From the NCBI GenBank assembly GCA_000739535.1, contig DF820464.1:590997-630307 (forward strand): DNA of 39,311 nucleotides, given 5' to 3'. Of this stretch, positions 6,831 through 15,123 are shown piece by piece (positions within the stretch are counted from its first letter, which is position 1; each line of letters opens with the position of its first letter). This stretch comes from Candidatus Vecturithrix granuli (GTDB taxonomy: Bacteria > Moduliflexota > Moduliflexia > Moduliflexales > Moduliflexaceae). A program made the translations under genes and the position numbers. The notes below the pieces were generated by a model. The model saw only the letters and a program-made list of their open reading frames with translations, did not search any database and was not told the origin of the DNA.

Positions 6831-7217
6831 ATGAAAACAACAGTGGGAGTATGGATTGATCATCGCAAGGCCATTATTGTGGTCAGTACGGACAATGGGG
6901 AAGAAGTCGTACTGATCATCTCAAAGGTTGAAAAACAGCTTCGCCGCTCTGGCGATTCATCATCGCAAGCGCCGGCGGATGATAGCCGTCAGAGAGCATT
7001 GACGGGGCATCTCAACCGTTACTACGATGCAGTCATTGCCTGTATTCGTGAGGCTGAATCTATTCTGATATTTGGGCCAGGCGAGGCAAAAGGCGAACTG
7101 CAAAAACGTCTTGAGCACAACAACCTCGGTGAACGCATCGTCGAGGTTGAAACCGTTGACAAAATGACCGATCGGCAGATTGCGGCCAAAGTTCATCAGT
7201 ACTTTCTCGTAGATTAG
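6831..7217 (+). CDS. Bacterial eRF1-like (baeRF-type) protein
   Basis: ATG 6831 follows GAGAAAGGA. The 128-residue protein begins VGVWIDHRKAIIVV and later has ESILIFGPGEAKGELQKRL, the two most recognisable segments of short bacterial proteins related to archaeal/eukaryotic release factor eRF1 domains 2/3. A divergent loop separates them (about residues 35-60, rich in S, R and Q). Members are thought to act on ribosomes or peptidyl-tRNA, but their roles are unproven. It is followed 71 bases later by an RNB exonuclease, consistent with a translation-quality or RNA-decay theme. Confidence 0.75.
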   Translation: MKTTVGVWIDHRKAIIVVSTDNGEEVVLIISKVEKQLRRSGDSSSQAPADDSRQRALTGHLNRYYDAVIACIREAESILIFGPGEAKGELQKRLEHNNLGERIVEVETVDKMTDRQIAAKVHQYFLVD

Positions 7218-7288
7218 GCCGCAAAATTCAATAACTTGCCAATAGGATCTTTTCAGTTGGCGAGGATTTTTTACAACAAGGTGACATG

Positions 7289-8764
7289 ATGACAAATAGA
7301 GACGACCGACACCACCGCGCGCGTTTACAACGCATTGCCCGCCTGGCGATGCTTGAACGCGGACTGCTGCCCGATTTTTCACCCCAGGCGCTGGCCGAGC
7401 TTAATGAAATCCGTGAGCCTGCTGCACAAACTGACGCCGCGATGCGTGATCTCCGACACCTGATCTGGTGCTCCATCGACAACGATGATTCGCGCGATCT
7501 GGACCAATTGACTGTCGCTGAAGCCCTGCCTGCTGGGAACGTGAAGATTCTGGTTGCCATTGCCGATGTCGCTGCGCTCGTCAAGAAACTATCTGCCCTT
7601 GATGAACATGCGCAGCACAACACCACCTCAGTCTATACCGCAGCCGAAATCTTTCCGATGCTGCCTGAGCGGCTCTCGACCGATCTGACCTCGCTGAATG
7701 ATGCCTCAGACCGCCTGGCCATTGTTGTTGAAATGATTATCGCCGAAGATGGATCGCTGCAAAGTTCGGACATCTATGCCGCAACCGTCCATAACCATGT
7801 CAGGCTGGCCTACAACAGCGTGGCCGATTGGCTAAATGGGAACGGGCCGCTGCCGCCAGGGATCAGCGCGGTGGACGGTCTCGACGAGAACCTCCGGCTT
7901 CAGGATCATGTAGCCCAGAAACTAAAGACCCTCCGGCATACGCACGGCGCACTGAATCTCGAAACCATCGAAGCGCGTCCGGTGTTTGACGGAGACGAAC
8001 TCAAGGATTTAGCCGCCGAACGCAAGAACCGGGCCAAAGATATTATTGCAGACTTCATGATCGCGGCCAACGGCGTGACCGCCCGTTACCTTGCTTCCCA
8101 CAAGTTTCCGTCGCTGCGGCGGATTGTCCGCACACCCAAACGTTGGGACCGGATCGTCGCGCTGGCCGCAGAGCGGGACTTCACGCTGCCCCAGGAACCG
8201 GACTCACAGGCGTTGGAGCAATTCCTGACAGCCGCCAACATCGCTGATCCGCTCCGTTTTCCCGATCTGTCCCTCAGCGTCATCAAATTGCTGGGATCCG
8301 GAGAATACGGCGTCGAATTGCCGGGCGGCAGCGCGCCCGGACACTTCGGGCTGGCGGTCAAGGACTATTCGCACTCCACCGCCCCGAACCGCCGTTACCC
8401 CGATCTGATCACACAGCGATTGCTGAAAGCTGCAATAGCGAAACGGGAAGTGCCCTACACGACCGAGGAATTGACGGCGCTTGCCACGCACTGTACGGCA
8501 ATGGAGAATGCTGTGAAGAAGGTCGAACGACAGGTCGAAAAATCCGCCGCCGCGATGCTGCTGGAATCACGGATCGGGGAGCGGTTTGAGGCCATCGTGA
8601 CTGGCGCATCTGCGAAAGGTACATGGGTTCGTCTGCTGCATCCGCCGATTGAGGGCCGATTGGAGCGCGGTTTTGAAGGTCTGGATGTCGGCGACAAGCT
8701 CCGTGTGCAGTTAACCAGCACAGATGTGGAGCGCGGCTACATTGACTTGAAGAGGGTAGAGTAA
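7289..8764 (+). CDS. RNB-domain exoribonuclease (RNase II/R superfamily)
   Basis: The protein has about 491 residues. ATG 7289 is best spaced from AAGGTGA; ATG 7286 is also possible. Residues 55-400 are an RNB catalytic domain with the metal-binding motif SIDNDDSRDLDQL at about 62-73, then VAIADVAALV and TSVYTAAEIFPMLPERLS. The usual DFDDA is DLDQL here, so the last of the four aspartates is Q; I recall this from a subgroup of bacterial RNB proteins. The C-terminal 75 residues resemble an S1/OB fold (GTWVRLLHPPIEGRLERG). N-terminal cold-shock domains are missing, so it is shorter than RNase R. It degrades RNA 3-prime to 5-prime. Confidence 0.88.
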   Translation: MTNRDDRHHRARLQRIARLAMLERGLLPDFSPQALAELNEIREPAAQTDAAMRDLRHLIWCSIDNDDSRDLDQLTVAEALPAGNVKILVAIADVAALVKKLSALDEHAQHNTTSVYTAAEIFPMLPERLSTDLTSLNDASDRLAIVVEMIIAEDGSLQSSDIYAATVHNHVRLAYNSVADWLNGNGPLPPGISAVDGLDENLRLQDHVAQKLKTLRHTHGALNLETIEARPVFDGDELKDLAAERKNRAKDIIADFMIAANGVTARYLASHKFPSLRRIVRTPKRWDRIVALAAERDFTLPQEPDSQALEQFLTAANIADPLRFPDLSLSVIKLLGSGEYGVELPGGSAPGHFGLAVKDYSHSTAPNRRYPDLITQRLLKAAIAKREVPYTTEELTALATHCTAMENAVKKVERQVEKSAAAMLLESRIGERFEAIVTGASAKGTWVRLLHPPIEGRLERGFEGLDVGDKLRVQLTSTDVERGYIDLKRVE

Positions 8765-8814
8765 ATTCAGATTGCCGCGACCTGTTGCGCTTCATGAAGA
8801 TGAAAGGAGGTCTC

Positions 8815-9441
8815 ATGGCAGCATATCATAAAATCCAGACGGTTTTTCTGAGAGATCCGGCCGCGCACTATGCAACCGTCCTGGAAGGACAGTTTGTAAC
8901 GCCGGAGTTCGAATATCTCAAGCAGAATACCTGGATGTTTACGGAGAAGGTTGATGGGACAAATATTCAAGTACAGTGGAATCGCGAGTCTGTGGAATTT
9001 GCCGAAAAAACAGATCGTGTAGATATTCCAACATGCTTACGTGAAAAACTCCAGGAAATGTTCGCGCCGGAAGTCTTTTTACCCTGGGAAGCTCCAGCAT
9101 TAACGCTGTATGGCGAGGGATACGGAGCCAGAATACAAAGAGGCGGAGGAACGTATATTCCGGATGGGTGCAGTTTCATCCTGTTTGACGTGCTGGTGAA
9201 GGGAATCTGGCTTGAACGACAGGATGTCGAGGACATTGCCAATAAATTACATCTTCAGGTGGTCCCGCTGGTTGGCAAGGGGACGCTTTACAAGGCGATA
9301 GAGATGGTCAAGCGCGGCTATCCATCCCAATTGCGCCGCACCCCGCCAGAAGGAATTGTCATGCGGCCGGAGGTCGAACTGCGTGACCGGCACGGTGAAC
9401 GGATCATTACCAAGCTTAAAATGAAGGATTTTGCCCGTTGA
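8815..9441 (+). CDS. RNA ligase, T4 Rnl2-like nucleotidyltransferase
   Basis: ATG 8815 follows AAAGGAGG and gives 208 residues. The superfamily motifs are clear: motif I EKVDGTN with the AMP-accepting lysine near residue 45, motif III-like LYGEGYG, FILFDVLV, motif IV PPEGIVMRP, and motif V ITKLKMKDF at the end. The protein stops right after motif V, so it is a minimal ligase core without the C-terminal domain of T4 Rnl2. It should seal nicks in RNA using ATP. It lies directly downstream of the RNB exonuclease (50 bases) and upstream of a DNA ligase, suggesting an RNA/DNA repair neighbourhood. Confidence 0.88.
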   Translation: MAAYHKIQTVFLRDPAAHYATVLEGQFVTPEFEYLKQNTWMFTEKVDGTNIQVQWNRESVEFAEKTDRVDIPTCLREKLQEMFAPEVFLPWEAPALTLYGEGYGARIQRGGGTYIPDGCSFILFDVLVKGIWLERQDVEDIANKLHLQVVPLVGKGTLYKAIEMVKRGYPSQLRRTPPEGIVMRPEVELRDRHGERIITKLKMKDFAR

Positions 9442-9458
9442 CCAGCATGAAGGAAATC

Positions 9459-9572
9459 GGTAGTGGTTAAATAGTCAGTGATGCGTTCCCTGAGCGAAGT
9501 CGAAGGAAACGGTAAGCGGCTCGTTTCGACTTCGCTCAACGAGCGGGCATCACTGACTATTTAACCACTACC
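9459..9572. mobile_element. Miniature inverted-repeat element, copy 1 (intact, with 8-bp target duplication)
   Basis: A 114-bp element has perfect 26-bp terminal inverted repeats (9459-9484 and 9547-9572, starting GGTAGTGGTTAAATAG). It is flanked on both sides by AGGAAATC (9451-9458 and 9573-9580), a perfect 8-bp target-site duplication. The interior holds inverted copies of TTCGACTTCGCTCA. It has no coding capacity, so it must be moved by a transposase elsewhere. Copy 2, in the opposite orientation, is at 16393-16506. The insertion lies between the two ligase genes. Confidence 0.92.
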
Positions 9573-9643
9573 AGGAAATCTTATGAGTATATGCGCACAA
9601 GTCGAGATGGTACATCCCGATAAGAAAACATAAAGGAGGTCCT

Positions 9644-10690
9644 ATGACATCTGAACATATCACCTTGTATTTCAAGCAAGGCGGCAGCGATAAAGTATAT
9701 AATGCGTCTTTAGAAGAAGTTAAAGACAACCGGTTCGTGGTGAACTTTGCGTATGGCCGCCGGGGCGCGACGCTGACCACAGGAACGAAAACGAACACGC
9801 CGCTGGATTACGATTCAGCAAAAAAAATCTATGCCAAACTGGTGAAGAGTAAAACCTCGAAAGGCTACGTTCCCGGCGCAGAGGGCCCGCAGTATGTGCA
9901 TACCGACGCGGATACGCGGGACACGGGCGTCCAGTGTCAATTATTAAACTTCATTGAAGAAGCCGAAGCCGAACGACTCATCAAGGCCCCTGATTGGTGG
10001 GCCCAGGAAAAATATGACGGCAAGCGTATGCTGCTCCGCAAAACGGAGACGGTGACCGCGATTAACCGGCAAGGGTTGTCGGTCGACGCGCCGGATGCGA
10101 TCATCACGAGTGCGGGCAGTATTGACCAGTCATACTTAGTGGATGGCGAGGCCGTGGGGGACACCCTGTTTGTCTTTGATCTTTTAGCAATTGACGGAAC
10201 GGATCTCAGGTCAGCGCCCTACGGCCAGAGGCTGGCGCAGCTTGAAATCCTGGGGTTCGGCGAGGCAGTTGTTGTGGCCGAAACCGCCAAAACACCGCGC
10301 GAGAAACAACAATTTTATGATCGGTTACGCGCCTCGGGCGCAGAGGGGATCGTCTTCAAACAGCATGTTGCTCCCTACACGACCGGCAGACCAAACAGCG
10401 GCGGAACACAGGTCAAGTTCAAGTTCTATGCCACCGCCTCGGTCGTGGTCACACAGATCAATGCGAAACGCAGCGTGGCGGTAGCGGTACTTGACGGAGA
10501 ACAATCCATCGAAATCGGGAATGTCACCATTCCTCCCAATAAAGACATTCCAGCGGTGAATGCGATCATTGAAGTGCGTTATCTGTATGCCTATCCGGGC
10601 GGGAGTCTATATCAGCCCACGTACCTCGGCCCACGAGATGACCTGCACGTGCAAGATTGTGTCATCGCCCAGTTGAAATATAAGAGCTAA
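9644..10690 (+). CDS. WGR domain fused to ATP-dependent DNA ligase
   Basis: The 348-residue protein starts after AAAGGAGGTCCT. Residues 5-80 are a WGR domain (VVNFAYGRRGATLTTGTKT; YGRRG replaces WGRxG), known from poly(ADP-ribose) polymerases and DNA-break proteins. Residues 100-260 are the ATP-ligase nucleotidyltransferase core: motif I EKYDGKRML with K123, motif III LFVFDLLAIDG, motif IV AEGIVFKQ, motif V QVKFKFY. Residues 265-345 fit an OB fold. It should seal nicked DNA, with the WGR domain binding ends. It is separated from the RNA ligase only by the miniature element, so the two ligases may once have been cotranscribed. Confidence 0.9.
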   Translation: MTSEHITLYFKQGGSDKVYNASLEEVKDNRFVVNFAYGRRGATLTTGTKTNTPLDYDSAKKIYAKLVKSKTSKGYVPGAEGPQYVHTDADTRDTGVQCQLLNFIEEAEAERLIKAPDWWAQEKYDGKRMLLRKTETVTAINRQGLSVDAPDAIITSAGSIDQSYLVDGEAVGDTLFVFDLLAIDGTDLRSAPYGQRLAQLEILGFGEAVVVAETAKTPREKQQFYDRLRASGAEGIVFKQHVAPYTTGRPNSGGTQVKFKFYATASVVVTQINAKRSVAVAVLDGEQSIEIGNVTIPPNKDIPAVNAIIEVRYLYAYPGGSLYQPTYLGPRDDLHVQDCVIAQLKYKS

Positions 10691-10708
10691 CGGAAAACCT
10701 CACCCCTT

Positions 10709-10733
10709 CCCCTCTCCTAATTTAGGAGAGGGG
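10709..10733. repeat. Perfect 11-bp-stem palindrome
   Basis: CCCCTCTCCTA and TAGGAGAGGGG form an 11-bp stem around ATT, in a longer pyrimidine/purine-rich setting (10701-10745). It follows the DNA ligase stop by about 20 bases but no U-tract follows, so it is more like a dispersed palindromic repeat than an intrinsic terminator. It may still protect or end the transcript. Confidence 0.6.
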
Positions 10734-10774
10734 GACAGAGGGGGAGTGGTTCAATTGTATCGAAGGAGATGTTC

Positions 10775-13069
10775 ATGATGGAAAATGGATCAACCGATTC
10801 AATGCTCAAACGGATTGCCTTTATCGGCAATTACTTGCCGCGTCAGTGCGGCATTGCCACATTCACCACCGACTTATGCGAGGCCATTGCCGCTGAATAC
10901 AGTGAAACAACGTGTATTGCCCTGCCCGTGAACGACAACGAGAGCGGCTACGCCTATCCGGCCCGCGTGCGCTTCGAACTCAAAGAGAAGGATATTGATT
11001 CCTATCGCCGCGCCGCCGACTTTTTGAATATCAACAACGTGGACCTCGCGTGTCTGCAATTCGAATATGGTATCTTCGGGGGGCGGACGGGCAGTCACAT
11101 CCTGGCCCTCTTGCGTGAATTGCGCATGCCCATCGTCACCACCCTGCACACTATTCTGCGCGACCCCGACCCCGATCAGCTGCGGGTCTTGAAAGCTGTC
11201 GCAGCTCTGTCGGATCGGGTGGTTGTGATGAGCGCGCGCGGCGTGGACTTTTTGCAAGAGGTCTATCATGTGCCGCCGGAGAAAATTGATTTCATCCCCC
11301 ACGGCATTCCCGATGTGCCGTTTGTCGATCCGAGTTTTCATAAAGACCTGTTTGGCGTCGAGGGTAAATTTGTCTTACTCAGCTTTGGCCTGCTCTCGGC
11401 AAACAAAGGCATTGAGACGGTGATCGCGGCCCTGCCGGCGATTGTCGCCCGCTATCCGCACGTCGTGTACATCATCCTCGGCGCAACCCATCCGCACGTG
11501 TTGCAACACGAAGGTGAGACCTATCGTTTATCGTTGCAATGGCTGGCCCAGGAGCAAGGTGTGGAGGGTCACGTCATCTTCTACAATCGCTTTGTCAGTT
11601 TGGAGGAACTCGTGCAGTTTATCAGCGCGGCGGATATTTACATCACGCCTTATCTCAACCCGGCGCAGATTACCTCTGGCACATTGGCTTACACATTAGG
11701 GGCAGGGAAGGCGGTAATTTCGACCCCGTATTGGTATGCGCAAGAGATGTTGGCCGAAGAACGGGGCGTGCTGGTACCGTTTTTCGATTCGGCGGCGTTG
11801 GCCGGGCAAGTGCTGAATCTGTTGGAAAACGAGGCCCAACGCCACGCCATGCGCAAACGGGCCTATCTATTTGGGCGCGCGATGATTTGGCCGCAGGTAG
11901 CGCAGCGTTATATGGAGAGTTTCGAACGCGCTCGCGTTGAACGCCGACATCTCACATCGCCCGGCTTCACGGCCAAATCGCTTGACAAACGGTTAGGCGA
12001 CCTGCCCCCGCTCAAACTCGATCACTTATACCACATGACCGACACGACTGGCATGTTACAACACGCCATTTTCACGGTACCCAACTATTGCGAAGGCTAC
12101 GCCACCGACGACAATGCCCGCGCGCTGATGGTGAGCGTACTGCTGGAAGCTCTGGGCAATAAAGAAGCATTGGCGCTGGCCTCCCGGTATCTTGCCTTCA
12201 TCTGGTATGCCTTTAATAGTGAAACCAAACGCTTTCGCAACTTTATGAATTACCAACGCGACTGGCTGGAAGATAGCAGTCCAGACGACAGCCATGGCCG
12301 CGCATTGTGGGCGTTGGGTACAGTGCTGGGTCGCTCGAACTCACTAGCGATGCAAAGTATGGCGGGCCGGGTGTTCGAACAGGCCTTGCCCGCGATTCTC
12401 GACACAACCAGTCCTCGCGCCTGGGCCTTCGCGCTCATCGGCATTCACGAGTATCTGCGGCGCTTTGACGGCGACCGGCGAGCCGGCCAGGTCAGGGAAG
12501 AATTGGCCGGGCGGCTACTGGCGTTGTATCAACGTCACCGCACAGATGAATGGCGCTGGTATGAAATCGGACTGACCTATTGCAACGCCGCACTGCCGCA
12601 GGCGATGCTCTTATGCGGCCAATGGATGCCGAATAACGCCATGAAGGAGGCCGGGCTGGAGTCGCTCGCCTGGCTGACGGATTTGCAGCACACGGACGCG
12701 GATGAGGGACATTTTATCCCCATTGGTTCCAATGGCTTTTATCAGCAGGGCGGTGAGCGCGCGCAGTTCGATCAACAACCCGTCGAGGCGCAAGCCATGG
12801 TCTCCGCCTGCCTCGAAGCCTACCGGAGTACGGGAAACATACGCTGGCGCAAAGAAGCCCGACGCGCCTTTGAGTGGTTCCTCGGGCGTAACGACCTGAA
12901 CCTGCCGCTGTACGATCCAAGCACTGGTGGTTGCCGCGATGGTCTGCATCCCGATCGACCGAACGAGAATCAGGGCGCGGAATCTACTCTGGCCTTTCTG
13001 CAGGCCTTGCTGGAACTGCGCCTGTCTGAACATACCCTGTTGTTATCTGAGGAGGAACAATCATCATGA
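10775..13069 (+). CDS. Glycosyltransferase (GT4-like) fused to an alpha/alpha-barrel domain
   Basis: The protein has about 764 residues. ATG 10775 is 6 bases from AAGGAG; ATG 10769 abuts it. Residues 10-390 are a GT-B glycosyltransferase: N-terminal GNYLPRQCGIATFTTDL, then a C-terminal half with LLSFGLLSANKGIETVI and the nucleotide-sugar region ITPYLNPAQITSGTLAYTLG. Residues 400-755 have repeated helical features of an (alpha/alpha)6 barrel, such as YATDDNARALMV and GRALWALG. The next gene is a GH130 protein whose ATG overlaps this stop (ATGA). This arrangement suggests synthesis and phosphorolysis of a mannose-type glycoside, perhaps a storage or stress sugar; the substrate is inferred only. 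Confidence 0.85.
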   Translation: MMENGSTDSMLKRIAFIGNYLPRQCGIATFTTDLCEAIAAEYSETTCIALPVNDNESGYAYPARVRFELKEKDIDSYRRAADFLNINNVDLACLQFEYGIFGGRTGSHILALLRELRMPIVTTLHTILRDPDPDQLRVLKAVAALSDRVVVMSARGVDFLQEVYHVPPEKIDFIPHGIPDVPFVDPSFHKDLFGVEGKFVLLSFGLLSANKGIETVIAALPAIVARYPHVVYIILGATHPHVLQHEGETYRLSLQWLAQEQGVEGHVIFYNRFVSLEELVQFISAADIYITPYLNPAQITSGTLAYTLGAGKAVISTPYWYAQEMLAEERGVLVPFFDSAALAGQVLNLLENEAQRHAMRKRAYLFGRAMIWPQVAQRYMESFERARVERRHLTSPGFTAKSLDKRLGDLPPLKLDHLYHMTDTTGMLQHAIFTVPNYCEGYATDDNARALMVSVLLEALGNKEALALASRYLAFIWYAFNSETKRFRNFMNYQRDWLEDSSPDDSHGRALWALGTVLGRSNSLAMQSMAGRVFEQALPAILDTTSPRAWAFALIGIHEYLRRFDGDRRAGQVREELAGRLLALYQRHRTDEWRWYEIGLTYCNAALPQAMLLCGQWMPNNAMKEAGLESLAWLTDLQHTDADEGHFIPIGSNGFYQQGGERAQFDQQPVEAQAMVSACLEAYRSTGNIRWRKEARRAFEWFLGRNDLNLPLYDPSTGGCRDGLHPDRPNENQGAESTLAFLQALLELRLSEHTLLLSEEEQSS

Positions 13070-14055
13070 ATACACACTATCCCGAACTCTTGCGCCGGCA
13101 TAAACTGAATCCGATCCTGACCGCGGCCGATTGGCCGTATCCGGTGCATAGCGTATTTAACCCCGGCGCAACGCTGCTGCCCGATGGTACAACGTTGCTC
13201 TTGTGCCGCGCGGAGGATCGGCGCGGGCATTCTCACCTCTGCGTGGCCCGTTCTGTCAATGGCCTGGATGGTTGGCAGATCGACCCGCAGCCCACCCTCA
13301 TGCCTGATCCCGAACATTTCCCTGAAGAAGCGTGGGGCGTTGAAGACCCCCGCATCACCTATATTCCAGAATTAGGCCGGTATGCGGTCGTATATACGGC
13401 CTACACCCGCGACGGGCCGGGTGTGGCGTTAGCGCTGACGGAGGACTTCCACCAGTTCGAACGGTATGGCCTGATCATGCCGCCGGAAGATAAAGATGCG
13501 GCCCTGTTACCACATCGGATTGGCGATTATTGGGCGTTGATCCATCGTCCGGTCAGCAATCCCAGCGCGCATACCGGTGCGCATATCTGGATTTCTTACT
13601 CAGCCGATCTGTGGCACTGGGGCAGCCAAAAGCAGATTCTAAAAGCCCGGCGGGGTGGATGGTGGGACGCGAATAAAATCGGTCTTTCGCCCCCACCCAT
13701 CGAAACCCCGCAGGGCTGGCTGATGCTGTATCACGGGGTGCGCCAGAACGCTGCCGGCTGCCTGTACCGTATAGGACTGGCGCTATTTGATCTGCACACC
13801 CCGGAGCATTGCCTGCAACGCAGCGATGAGTGGGTTTTCGGCCCGCAAGAACCGTACGAACAAGCCGGGGATGTCGGGTATGCCGTCTTTCCGTGCGGCT
13901 ATACCATTGCGCCTGATGGCGATACGATTCACCTGTATTATGGCGCGGCCGATACAAGCATTGGCCTGGCCACAGGCAGTGTGCGCGCAATGTTGGCGTG
14001 GCTTGAGCAGCACAACGAAAGAAGGGAGCTTATACGCCCTCCTGAAGGCGAGTAA
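13066..14055 (+). CDS. GH130-family glycoside phosphorylase/hydrolase
   Basis: The 329-residue protein starts in an ATGA overlap with the glycosyltransferase stop, and GAGGAGG lies inside the upstream gene. GH130 five-bladed propeller signatures are visible: FNPGATLLPDGTTLLLCRAED, WGVEDPRITY, LIHRP, and GYAVFPCG near the end, with DTIHLYYGAAD as the last blade. Family members are phosphorylases or hydrolases acting on beta-mannosides. Length fits the family. It probably works on the product of the coupled glycosyltransferase. Confidence 0.88.
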   Translation: MNTHYPELLRRHKLNPILTAADWPYPVHSVFNPGATLLPDGTTLLLCRAEDRRGHSHLCVARSVNGLDGWQIDPQPTLMPDPEHFPEEAWGVEDPRITYIPELGRYAVVYTAYTRDGPGVALALTEDFHQFERYGLIMPPEDKDAALLPHRIGDYWALIHRPVSNPSAHTGAHIWISYSADLWHWGSQKQILKARRGGWWDANKIGLSPPPIETPQGWLMLYHGVRQNAAGCLYRIGLALFDLHTPEHCLQRSDEWVFGPQEPYEQAGDVGYAVFPCGYTIAPDGDTIHLYYGAADTSIGLATGSVRAMLAWLEQHNERRELIRPPEGE

Positions 14056-14121
14056 ATGCCACAGTAAAAGAACCTGATAAGGATCGCTTGCAAGCCTGTC
14101 GCAAAACCAAAAGGTGATGCT

Positions 14122-14271
14122 ATGAAAATAGAACAATGTACGCAACGAAAACGGTCTATTCTTGAACGGTGGCGATACAAGTTTTTCATGAAGCGCGACT
14201 GGCGCGTGGGATTCAATGTGACCAGCGCGGTTTTGATGGTGCTGTTGACGGGCTGCACGCCGCTGTGGTAA
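14122..14271 (+). CDS. Tiny lipoprotein with only about five mature residues
   Basis: This 49-residue frame is preceded by AAGGTGA 6 bases before the ATG. It ends NVTSAVLMVLLTGCTPLW. VLLTGC is a lipobox, so signal peptidase II would leave a diacylated pentapeptide CTPLW. A second in-frame ATG before KRDWRVGF would give a conventional 27-residue signal peptide. It could be an entericidin-like or lysis-like lipopeptide, or the start of a gene lost by nonsense mutation. It lies 66 bases after the GH130 gene. Confidence 0.5.
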   Translation: MKIEQCTQRKRSILERWRYKFFMKRDWRVGFNVTSAVLMVLLTGCTPLW

Positions 14272-14303
14272 GGAACACGTGCTGACGTGTCGAAAGGGGG
14301 GGA

Positions 14304-14405
14304 ATGTATGGCATCGACAACGGTCTGAATACTGACAGGAAACATGTTCGGCTGGCTTTTGGAAACAGCCGAAGATACTATGAACAAACCAATGAGAGAG
14401 TCTGA
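14304..14405 (+). CDS. Putative 33-residue leader peptide upstream of wrbA
   Basis: ATG 14304 follows AAAGGGGGGG, a strong purine ribosome-binding site. Its stop (TGA 14403-14405) lies two bases before the wrbA ATG, which has only a weak GAGAGAG of its own. That geometry suggests translational coupling. A hairpin inside it (TTCGGCTG 14347-14354 with CAGCCGAA 14366-14373) could couple ribosome movement to structure. The peptide [19 protein letters not shown] has no recognisable features. It may be only an unselected short frame. Confidence 0.35.
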   Translation: MYGIDNGLNTDRKHVRLAFGNSRRYYEQTNERV

Positions 14406-14407
14406 AC

Positions 14408-15019
14408 ATGAAAATACGTGTTGTGTATTACTCAATGTACGGCCATGTCCACCAGATGGCCGAAGCGATTGCCGAAGGCGCCAGAGAAGTCAGCGGCGCA
14501 GACGTCGCCTTGCGACGCGTGCCGGAAACCCTGTCGGGCGATATTCTCAAGGCGATGGGGGCGATTGACGCGCAAAAAGCCTTTGCGCAAATCCCAATCT
14601 GCACAATTGATGAGTTGGCCGCCGCGGATGCCATCATTTTTGGGACGCCAACCCGTTTCGGCAATATGTGCGGACAAATGCGCCAATTTCTGGATGCGAC
14701 CGGCGCATTGTGGTCGCAAGGGGCCTTAGTTGGCAAGGTTGCCAGTGTGTTTACTAGTACGGCCACGCAGCATGGCGGGCAAGAATCCACCATTCTCAGT
14801 TTTCATGTGACCTTGCTCCACCAGGGGATGATTGTCGTTGGGCTTCCGTATGCCTTTCAAGGACAAACGAGGATCGATGAGATCACCGGGTGCTCGCCAT
14901 ACGGGGCATCAACGATTGCGGGTGGAAAGGGCGAACGCATGCCCTCTGAGAATGAATTGGCGGGCGCCCATTTTCAGGGCAAACATGTGGCGACAATTGC
15001 ATCAAAACTGTTCCGCTAA
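14408..15019 (+). CDS. wrbA: NAD(P)H:quinone oxidoreductase, WrbA type
   Basis: The 203-residue flavodoxin-fold protein has the FMN phosphate loop [19 protein letters not shown] at the N-terminus and the WrbA signatures [18 protein letters not shown] and [30 protein letters not shown] near the end is also diagnostic. It reduces quinones by two electrons with NAD(P)H, avoiding semiquinone radicals, and acts in the cytoplasm as a tetramer. With the superoxide reductase and bacterioferritin downstream it forms an oxidative-stress group. Confidence 0.93.
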   Translation: MKIRVVYYSMYGHVHQMAEAIAEGAREVSGADVALRRVPETLSGDILKAMGAIDAQKAFAQIPICTIDELAAADAIIFGTPTRFGNMCGQMRQFLDATGALWSQGALVGKVASVFTSTATQHGGQESTILSFHVTLLHQGMIVVGLPYAFQGQTRIDEITGCSPYGASTIAGGKGERMPSENELAGAHFQGKHVATIASKLFR

Positions 15020-15030
15020 AGGAACCGTAC

Positions 15031-15104
15031 CTGTGAACAGCCGTGTTCACAGACGCGGGAATGAACATACTCATATAGGATCGTGTAAACACGGCTGTTT
15101 GCAC
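15031..15104 (+). promoter_or_regulatory. Two hairpins with mutually complementary loops, upstream of superoxide reductase
   Basis: Hairpin 1 (15031-15052): CTGTGAAC and GTTCACAG enclose AGCCGT. Hairpin 2 (15083-15104): GTGTAAAC and GTTTGCAC (one G-U pair) enclose ACGGCT. The loops are exact reverse complements, and the two halves are inverted copies, so in RNA they could form either two hairpins with kissing loops or one long stem. Hairpin 2 ends 7 bases before the ribosome-binding site AAAGGAGG of the next gene. It may be regulatory or simply a degenerate palindromic repeat. Confidence 0.5.
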
Positions 15105-15123
15105 GTACAAAGGAGGAATACTG

